Below, piece by piece: positions 6,342 through 11,755 of a DNA stretch of 11,755 nt. The DNA comes from Cytophagaceae bacterium (GTDB lineage Bacteria; Bacteroidota; Bacteroidia; Cytophagales; Flexibacteraceae). Numbering within the stretch: the stretch's first letter is position 1; every line of letters begins with the position of its first letter. Both the position numbers and the translations under genes were made by a program. A model generated the notes under the pieces. That model was not told the DNA's origin. It did not search any database and saw only the letters and a list, made by a program, of their open reading frames with translations. The stretch is taken from NCBI GenBank assembly GCA_947464365.1, contig CANHWS010000087.1:1-11755 (forward strand). Direction: 5' to 3'.

Positions 6342-8981
6342 CTAGTTGGTTGTGGTTGTTGAGAAGTCAGTAATGGTTGAGAGTAGCCTCTTGGCCTGCC
6401 ACCTAGTGAGGATAACCGCAAGTGCAACTACCGAAAGTGAGCTCAAGGGCATAAAGAAAGCTGCCACCATGGGTGATAGGTGCCCGCTAACTGCCAAACT
6501 TAGGCCAATAGCATTGTAAACCAACGAAAGCCAAAAGCTAACCGTCACCATTCTGAGTGTGGACTTTGCAAAAGTCAGATAGCTTGGCAGGTTTACAAGT
6601 GCTTTGTCCGAAACAAGGGCATCAGCCGCTGGGTTGAATTGGTGACCACCCTGCGTAACGGCAAGGGCGATAGTGGCGGTGCGCATAGCTGGGCCATCAT
6701 TGAGGCCATCACCAACCATCAGGACAGCATTCCCTGCCTCAATTAACCCTTTAATATAGATCCATTTATCCTCTGGTTTTTGATTAAACCGAACAGATAG
6801 GCTAGGAATCATTCGCTGGATAGGGCCTAGAACGGAGGCCCCAGCGGCACTATCACCAGTGCTGACACTCAAAGCAAAGGTAGAAGCCAGTTGCTTCATC
6901 ATCATGAGCATATCCGAGCGAAGCGGCTGCCTAATCAAAAAATAGCCTAAAATGGTCTCTTCCTGCGCCACAACGACAACTGAGCCATCTGCGGGAGTTT
7001 CGAGTTGGCCATGCCAGGCACCTCCACAAAATTCCATCCCGCCTATCCTGAATAGACCATGGTCTGTCGAAACAACTATACCTTGACCAAGCAATTGCTG
7101 AATATGCAGCAGGCGTAATTGCTTTAGGGCGGCTGGATCTTGACCTTGGCTGCAGCATCGCAAATATTTGCAGGCCGCTAACAAAGCAGGGTGACTATTG
7201 GCGGTGCTTGCTAGGCTGATCAAGGACCGCACCAACGCTGGGACATCGCTTTTTTGGCCAGCCTGATTGTACCAAGAGATACCATCAGTTTGCCCCACAT
7301 CGGTCAAGGTACCTGTTTTGTCAAATACGATTTGGTTAAGCTGAGCTAACCTCTCGAAAACTTGACCACTCTTCAGATATAGGCCCTTAGCTGCCAATAA
7401 ACTAACAGCCTGACCACTAGCAAATGGCATTGCCAAAGTGAGGGCACAAGGGCAAGCCACCATCAGCACAGCTGTAAAGGCATTGATGGCTAACCCAGTA
7501 TCCGAACTGAGCCAATAGGATGCAGCCAACAAAGCAATACCAAGTGTGGTTATGACAAACCAACGCACAAAGGCATTGGCCAGCGGGGTACTTACTGATT
7601 TCCCATCTGCAGATTGGTTAGCCCTTTTCCAGAGCTGAGCCAGATAGCTCTGTTGGGGCAGCTTTTCTACAAGGCCGACAAGTGAGCCTGAAATGAGTTT
7701 GGCTCCAGCCCAGACCTCTTCCCCTTCTTGAACCAATACAGCTTCTGACTCGCCAGTGATGTAAGCATTATCGATCATGGCCCCTTTTGCTGACACCACT
7801 TTTAGGTCCGCTGGCAGGGTCTCTCCAGTCCGGACTAGGACCAACTCCCCACCCTTCAACGTGCTTACTAGTCGAGTCGTTGGGGTGGAATCATCATCCT
7901 GACCAGAAACTACTTGGCAGGTGAACGGCAGAAACTGATCTAGCTGATGGCCAAAGGACAAACCCTCATAATACCGAGTTTGCATCCATTGACCTATGAG
8001 TAGCAGAAAGATAAGTCCAGACAAACTATCAAAATAGCCAGTGCCCGTCTGAAACCCTACCTCTGCTAGGCTCCTAAACAATAAGGTGGTAATGGCTAGG
8101 GCTATAGGAAAGTCAACACTAAGCTGCCCATGGCGCATATTGAGCCATGTCTTGCTATAATATGGCCATGCCGAGTAGCCAACAACCAATAGTGCCAACA
8201 ACACGGACAGCAACGTGAACACTGGCTGCAGCTGCTGTATCAGTTGCTGATCCAGACCTAAGTAGGCAGGGAAGCTCAGCATCATGATGTTGCTGGCACA
8301 AAAGCCTGCCAACCCAAGCCGCTTCAGCAGTGCCCGCGAGGCCGTCCATTCCGTTTGGCCTTGCCCCTGAGCAGTCGGAGGTTGGAGCAATGGCGGGTAA
8401 CCCAACTTCGCTAAAACCCCTGCCACTTCACTCAGCTGTATTCCATCAGGTCGAAACCAAATAGTAACAGCCTTGTCCGCAAAATCTGCCCTAGACGACA
8501 AAATTGCAGGGTTGAACTTGGATAGGTTGTTAAGCAGAAACAAACATGACGCACACGTTATGGCTGGGCAAACTAGCCGTATGCTGGCTTCTTCTCCTCT
8601 TGAAATTAGGCCTAGGCCTTTGGCAACCTCGGATTCATCTAGCACTGCATAGTGGGCAGTTTCTACCTGCCCAATCCTTAGCGATGCACGGCTACGTGTC
8701 TGGTCAATGTCATAATAGTCACAGAGGTCATGAGCGCTAATCAGGTTATAGACCGCAAGACAACCATTACAACAAAAATGATACCCCCCCACAGTGATGA
8801 CCTCATCAGTACACCGATCATGACAATGGTGGCAGCGTGGCCCAGTATTCTGGCCAGGTTTGGTCCCATGCTTTGCATCAATCAAACTTTCGGCTGATGT
8901 AACCGTAGGCGTACTTATTAGTGTGCTAGGCATTGAGATCAAGATGATAGTATTGGGCTGGAAATGAAAAATACAATACAT
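6342..8981 (-). CDS. ccoI: CcoI/FixI-type copper-transporting P1B-ATPase
   Basis: An 879-residue heavy-metal P-type ATPase that would pump Cu(I) across the inner membrane to build the CuB centre of cbb3 oxidase. It starts with a cysteine-rich metal domain (Cys50, Cys53, Cys57, then Cys70, Cys71, Cys74 in FCCNGC), which is typical of the CcoI branch. A heavy-metal-associated domain with CPAITCASC (Cys143, Cys146) follows. Membrane helices begin near 224. The catalytic motifs are complete: TGES (409-412), the transport motif CPC (510-512), the phosphorylation site DKTGT (Asp554), SHP (596-598) and GDGLND (757-762). The last helices carry YN (822-823) and MPLSS (844-848), the residues linked with Cu(I) selectivity. 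The ATG at 8981 gives the longest form; an ATG 16 codons later (8933) is an equally plausible start, since neither has a clear ribosome site. It overlaps no gene and is followed after 2 bases by ccoS. Confidence 0.93.
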   Translation of the reverse strand: MYCIFHFQPNTIILISMPSTLISTPTVTSAESLIDAKHGTKPGQNTGPRCHHCHDRCTDEVITVGGYHFCCNGCLAVYNLISAHDLCDYYDIDQTRSRASLRIGQVETAHYAVLDESEVAKGLGLISRGEEASIRLVCPAITCASCLFLLNNLSKFNPAILSSRADFADKAVTIWFRPDGIQLSEVAGVLAKLGYPPLLQPPTAQGQGQTEWTASRALLKRLGLAGFCASNIMMLSFPAYLGLDQQLIQQLQPVFTLLSVLLALLVVGYSAWPYYSKTWLNMRHGQLSVDFPIALAITTLLFRSLAEVGFQTGTGYFDSLSGLIFLLLIGQWMQTRYYEGLSFGHQLDQFLPFTCQVVSGQDDDSTPTTRLVSTLKGGELVLVRTGETLPADLKVVSAKGAMIDNAYITGESEAVLVQEGEEVWAGAKLISGSLVGLVEKLPQQSYLAQLWKRANQSADGKSVSTPLANAFVRWFVITTLGIALLAASYWLSSDTGLAINAFTAVLMVACPCALTLAMPFASGQAVSLLAAKGLYLKSGQVFERLAQLNQIVFDKTGTLTDVGQTDGISWYNQAGQKSDVPALVRSLISLASTANSHPALLAACKYLRCCSQGQDPAALKQLRLLHIQQLLGQGIVVSTDHGLFRIGGMEFCGGAWHGQLETPADGSVVVVAQEETILGYFLIRQPLRSDMLMMMKQLASTFALSVSTGDSAAGASVLGPIQRMIPSLSVRFNQKPEDKWIYIKGLIEAGNAVLMVGDGLNDGPAMRTATIALAVTQGGHQFNPAADALVSDKALVNLPSYLTFAKSTLRMVTVSFWLSLVYNAIGLSLAVSGHLSPMVAAFFMPLSSLSVVALAVILTRWQAKRLLSTITDFSTTTTN

Positions 8982-9195
8982 ATCCAGGTGGGTTACTTTG
9001 TGGGATGGGCCTTCATACCAAGTGAGATCGTGGCTTGCTTATGACAGGCCTTTGAAAGTGGATCAAAATTCGGCATGGGCTGTCAGTCAGATAACCGCAT
9101 TCTATTAGGTAAGGACCTGATATTTATCATGCCAAGTGATAGCAAGTATTAATCAATAATTACAGGTAGATAATCCAACAACCCTTTCTCAGGAC

Positions 9196-9218
9196 AAAAA
9201 ACAAGCCTTTACTGGCTT
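9196..9218 (-). terminator. Weak terminator-like hairpin on the minus strand
   Basis: On the minus strand AAGCC (9218-9214) and GGCTT (9207-9203) form a 5-base-pair stem with a 6-base loop, followed after one G by six U (9201-9196). The stem is short. If ccoIS is transcribed from further upstream, it could act as an attenuator; otherwise it would stop stray antisense transcripts. Confidence 0.3.
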
Positions 9219-9225
9219 TGGAGGC

Positions 9226-9249
9226 CAATTTTGCCATTTTCATGACAAA
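9226..9249. promoter_or_regulatory. Candidate regulator-binding dyad upstream of ccoNO
   Basis: TTTGCCA (9230-9236) and TGACAAA (9243-9249) form an imperfect inverted repeat (six of seven positions) across a 6-base spacer, the size of a Crp/Fnr-type operator but not its usual sequence. Most of it recurs at 6115-6137 upstream of the Fnr-like gene. It lies about 180 bases before the ccoNO start and about 245 before the ccoI start. Confidence 0.45.
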
Positions 9250-9421
9250 TATCATAAGGACCAATGAGTGGCATCAGGCGAGGGCCTGTACAGCCACAAT
9301 ACCTTCGCACTATCGATCTGGAAGGCCCAGCACGCTCAGGAAACAAACCAATCCTTTTGACAAAAATGATTGGCATATTCTGATCAGTGGCTAGACAACA
9401 ACTTTTCGGGCGATATGACTT

Positions 9422-11629
9422 ATGGCATCAACAAGTATACAAACAGACGAGAGGACAGCCCACGGACAAGGACCAATGGAGCACTTTGCTTACGACAATA
9501 AGACAGTACTCCTTTTCACGATCGCTACGTTGGTCTTTGGCATTATCGGCATGACGGTTGGCCTCCTGATGGCGATTCAGCTCTTCTACCCAGTCTTTAA
9601 CTTCGAGCTCCAGTACACCACCTTTGGGCGTATCAGGCCGTTGCATACCAATGCCGTCATATTTGCTTTTGTTGGAAATGCTATGTTCGCAGGGGTTTAT
9701 TATTCACTCCAGCGTTTGCTCAAGGCCCGCATGTTTAGCGATGCCCTAAGCCAGATTCACTTCTGGGGTTGGCAACTAATCATCTTGGCAGCAGCCATCA
9801 CCTTGCCACTAGGCATGACCACAAGCCACGAATATGCCGAGCTAGAGTGGCCTATTGACATTGCCATCACCCTGATCTGGGTCGTTTTCGGGATAAACCT
9901 GATAGGCACCATCCTCAAAAGGCGTGAGCGGCACATGTACGTAGCGGTTTGGTTCTACATCGCGACTTTCATTACAGTGGCCGTTTTGCATATCGTCAAC
10001 TCGTTTGAGCTACCGATTAGCTGGACCAAAAGCTACTACCTCTATGCTGGTGTGCAGGATGCCCTAGTCCAGTGGTGGTATGGCCATAATGCAGTGGCCT
10101 TTTTCCTGACCACCCCATTCCTAGGCCTGATGTACTACTTCTTGCCCAAGGCAGCCCAACGCCCGGTTTACTCCTATCGTTTGTCGATCATCCACTTTTG
10201 GTCACTGATTTTCCTCTACATCTGGGCAGGCCCGCACCATTTACTTTATACCAGCTTGCCCGATTGGGCCCAAAGCTTAGGTGTCGTCTTCAGTATCATG
10301 CTCATTGCGCCGAGCTGGGGCGGTATGCTCAATGGCCTGCTCACATTACGTGGTGCCTGGGACAAGGTCCGCGTTGATCCTGTACTCAAGTTCATGGTCG
10401 TGGCAGTGACAGCTTATGGCATGGCAACCCTCGAAGGCCCATTGCTTTCCCTCAAAAACGTTAACGCGATCGCCCACTTTACGGACTGGATTGTGGCACA
10501 CGTTCACGTCGGTGGGCTTGGCTGGAACGGCTTCTTGATCTTCGGGATGCTCTACTACATGATTCCGAAAATGTATGGCACCAAACTTCATAGTGTTCGC
10601 CTTGCCAACGTCCACTTCTGGATCGGTACCATCGGTATCCTGACCTATGCCCTTCCAATGTACTTCAGCGGATTCACCCAGAGCCTTATGTGGAAAGAGT
10701 TCATGGCAGATGGCCTGTTGCGTTACCCAAACTTCCTCGAGACCACGCTCCAACTATTGCCCCTGCACATGTTCCGTGCCCTTGGTGGTCTACTTTATCT
10801 GATTGGCGTGTTCGTGATGGTCTATAACCTTCGCAAAACAGCCGTCGCTGGTCACCTCATCGCCAACGAACCTGCCCAAGCTCCTGCCCTCCAAACCTTA
10901 GTCCATCAGACTGGCGGAGGTTGGCACACCGTCCTTGAGCGCAAACCAATCTTGTTCGCCACACTGAGCCTTGTTGCCATCCTGATCGGTGGTATGGTAG
11001 AGATGATCCCGACCTTCTTGATCAAAAATAACATCCCGACCATTAGCGCAGTCAAGCCTTACACCTTGCTGGAGCTGGAAGGCCGTGATGTATATATCCG
11101 CGAAGGTTGCGTCAACTGCCATAGCCAGATGGTCCGCCCATTCCGGAGCGAAGCAGAGCGCTACGGAGAGTATTCCAAAGCTGGTGAGTTCGTCTATGAT
11201 CACCCTTTCTTGTGGGGTAGCAAACGTACTGGCCCTGATCTACACCGCATCGGCGGAAAATATCCCGACAGCTGGCACTACAACCACATGCTAGAGCCTA
11301 GCACCATGTCACCAGGTAGTGTGATGCCATCCTACCCTTGGCTATTTGACCAACAATGGTCAGCCGAAGATATGCCAGCCAAAGTTAGTGCCATGCGTAG
11401 CCTAGGTGTACCATACGCCATCGGTACAGAGGCCATCGCAGGTCAGTTGATGAGCGCACAGGCAAATACCATTGTCAAAAACCTCAAAGAGGCAGGTGTC
11501 AACACCAAACCAGAGGCAGAGATCATCGCACTAATCGCATACCTCCAGCGCCTGGGCACTGACATCAAAAAACAACCAAAGGCCGACGCCGAAGTCCCGC
11601 TTTCTGCTGACCTAACCACCAACCAATAA
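9422..11629 (+). CDS. ccoNO: cbb3-type cytochrome c oxidase, fused subunits I and II (CcoN-CcoO)
   Basis: A 735-residue fusion. Residues about 25-475 are CcoN, the heme-copper catalytic subunit that reduces O2 to water and pumps protons. Residues about 505-715 are CcoO, a membrane-anchored mono-heme cytochrome c. In CcoN I see the low-spin heme ligand in RPLHTNAV (His75), the CuB site in WWYGHNAV (His222), WAGPHHLLY (His272, His273), and the heme ligands in AHVHVGGLGWNG (His360, His362). A tyrosine in the helix IHFWSLIFLYIWAG fits the family's active-site tyrosine. The CcoO part begins with a membrane helix (about 509-530) and has CVNCH (563-567) for covalent heme c, with a probable axial Met635 in GSVMPSYPWLF. 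CcoN and CcoO are separate genes in Proteobacteria; the fusion is usual in Bacteroidetes. The start at 9422 gives a short polar leader before helix 1. The ccoQ-like gene follows after 12 bases. Confidence 0.96.
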   Translation: MASTSIQTDERTAHGQGPMEHFAYDNKTVLLFTIATLVFGIIGMTVGLLMAIQLFYPVFNFELQYTTFGRIRPLHTNAVIFAFVGNAMFAGVYYSLQRLLKARMFSDALSQIHFWGWQLIILAAAITLPLGMTTSHEYAELEWPIDIAITLIWVVFGINLIGTILKRRERHMYVAVWFYIATFITVAVLHIVNSFELPISWTKSYYLYAGVQDALVQWWYGHNAVAFFLTTPFLGLMYYFLPKAAQRPVYSYRLSIIHFWSLIFLYIWAGPHHLLYTSLPDWAQSLGVVFSIMLIAPSWGGMLNGLLTLRGAWDKVRVDPVLKFMVVAVTAYGMATLEGPLLSLKNVNAIAHFTDWIVAHVHVGGLGWNGFLIFGMLYYMIPKMYGTKLHSVRLANVHFWIGTIGILTYALPMYFSGFTQSLMWKEFMADGLLRYPNFLETTLQLLPLHMFRALGGLLYLIGVFVMVYNLRKTAVAGHLIANEPAQAPALQTLVHQTGGGWHTVLERKPILFATLSLVAILIGGMVEMIPTFLIKNNIPTISAVKPYTLLELEGRDVYIREGCVNCHSQMVRPFRSEAERYGEYSKAGEFVYDHPFLWGSKRTGPDLHRIGGKYPDSWHYNHMLEPSTMSPGSVMPSYPWLFDQQWSAEDMPAKVSAMRSLGVPYAIGTEAIAGQLMSAQANTIVKNLKEAGVNTKPEAEIIALIAYLQRLGTDIKKQPKADAEVPLSADLTTNQ

Positions 11630-11641
11630 CGCACGACAACC

Positions 11642-11755
11642 ATGTTCAAACACTATTTCGAGCGCATCGCTGACCAAGTGAGCATCTATCCGCTCTTCTC
11701 GCTGGTTGTCTTTTTTGCCTTCTTCATCGGGCTGCTGGTCTGGGCCTACTTCGCC
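11642..11755 (+). CDS. ccoQ: CcoQ-like small cbb3 oxidase subunit (cut by window edge)
   Basis: An ATG at 11642 opens a frame of 38 codons that reaches the window edge without a stop. It begins MFKHYFERIADQVSIYPLFS and continues into one strongly hydrophobic segment (about residues 16-37, SIYPLFSLVVFFAFFIGLLV in its core). A short amphipathic start followed by a single membrane helix, directly after ccoNO, is what CcoQ/FixQ shows in Bacteroidetes, where ccoP normally comes next. CcoQ stabilises the binding of CcoP to the core. Because only the first half is visible, an N-terminal CcoP-type membrane anchor cannot be ruled out fully. Confidence 0.75.
   Translation, partial: MFKHYFERIADQVSIYPLFSLVVFFAFFIGLLVWAYFA

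Larger units (their letters stand above)
8982..9421. other. 440-base divergent intergenic region between ccoI and ccoNO
   Basis: This stretch holds no long reading frame. It should contain the promoters of ccoIS (minus) and ccoNOQ (plus). Visible elements are a small hairpin with a minus-strand U-run (9196-9218), the shared block and dyad (9226-9249), a weak -7-like TACCTTCG (9300-9307), and a possible 39-codon frame at 9264-9383 with AAGGA just ahead of its ATG. No complete Bacteroidetes -33/-7 pair was found on either strand, which suits activator-dependent promoters. The canonical FNR box TTGATnnnnATCAA is also absent. Confidence 0.6.

Noticed and set aside
8546..8740. 64-codon plus-strand frame with a hydrophobic start
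   Set aside because: It lies antisense to the cysteine-rich/HMA region of ccoI, whose motifs are intact.
9356..9383. TTTG ... TATTCTGA as a ccoNO promoter
   Set aside because: The spacing is only 16 bases and the -7 part is a poor match to TAnnTTTG.
10346..10753. 135-codon minus-strand frame inside ccoNO
   Set aside because: It is antisense to the well-supported ccoN coding sequence and its translation is charged and unstructured with no family pattern.
1..11755. CRISPR arrays, insertion sequences, phage or toxin-antitoxin genes
   Set aside because: I found no regularly spaced repeats, transposase motifs, terminal inverted repeats or phage-type genes; every sizeable frame is explained by a housekeeping or respiratory gene.

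Overview
The window looks like chromosomal DNA of a Bacteroidota (Bacteroidetes) bacterium. The signs are a Por/type IX secretion tail on a multicopper oxidase, a fused ccoN-ccoO cytochrome oxidase gene, a membrane Fe-S oxidoreductase of the type common in this phylum, a tRNA without an encoded CCA end, and a tRNA promoter that fits the Bacteroidetes TTTG / TAnnTTTG consensus. No species can be named from sequence reading alone. Coding density is high, and I see no mobile element, phage gene or CRISPR array.

Layout. Positions 1-579 (minus) hold the 5' part of a membrane-anchored Fe-S oxidoreductase. A tRNA-Phe(GAA) with its own promoter and terminator follows at 748-820. Next on the plus strand is a two-gene unit: a secreted multicopper oxidase (1007-2710) and a secreted thioredoxin-like protein (2717-3331), closed by a strong, probably bidirectional, terminator at 3372-3410. 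From there to about 8981 every gene is on the minus strand. Read in transcription order these are the copper P-type ATPase ccoI (8981-6342), ccoS (6339-6163), an Fnr-like regulator (6018-5293), a second and more divergent Crp/Fnr regulator (5049-4366), and an acyl-lipid/acyl-CoA desaturase (4258-3443). A 440-base divergent region (8982-9421) separates ccoI from the plus-strand cbb3 oxidase genes: a ccoN-ccoO fusion (9422-11629) and the start of a ccoQ-like gene (11642 to the window edge).

How the genes work together. The core is a cbb3-type high-affinity cytochrome oxidase locus. CcoNO is the catalytic and mono-heme c subunit, CcoI supplies copper for the CuB centre, CcoS is an assembly factor, and two Crp/Fnr proteins sit next to it as likely regulators. 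The neighbouring desaturase uses O2, and the multicopper oxidase reduces O2, so nearly all protein genes in the window deal with oxygen, copper or redox chemistry. The most useful non-coding signal I found is a near-identical sequence upstream of both the Fnr-like gene (6115-6137) and ccoNO (9226-9245). At the second site it is part of an imperfect dyad and is a candidate regulator-binding site.
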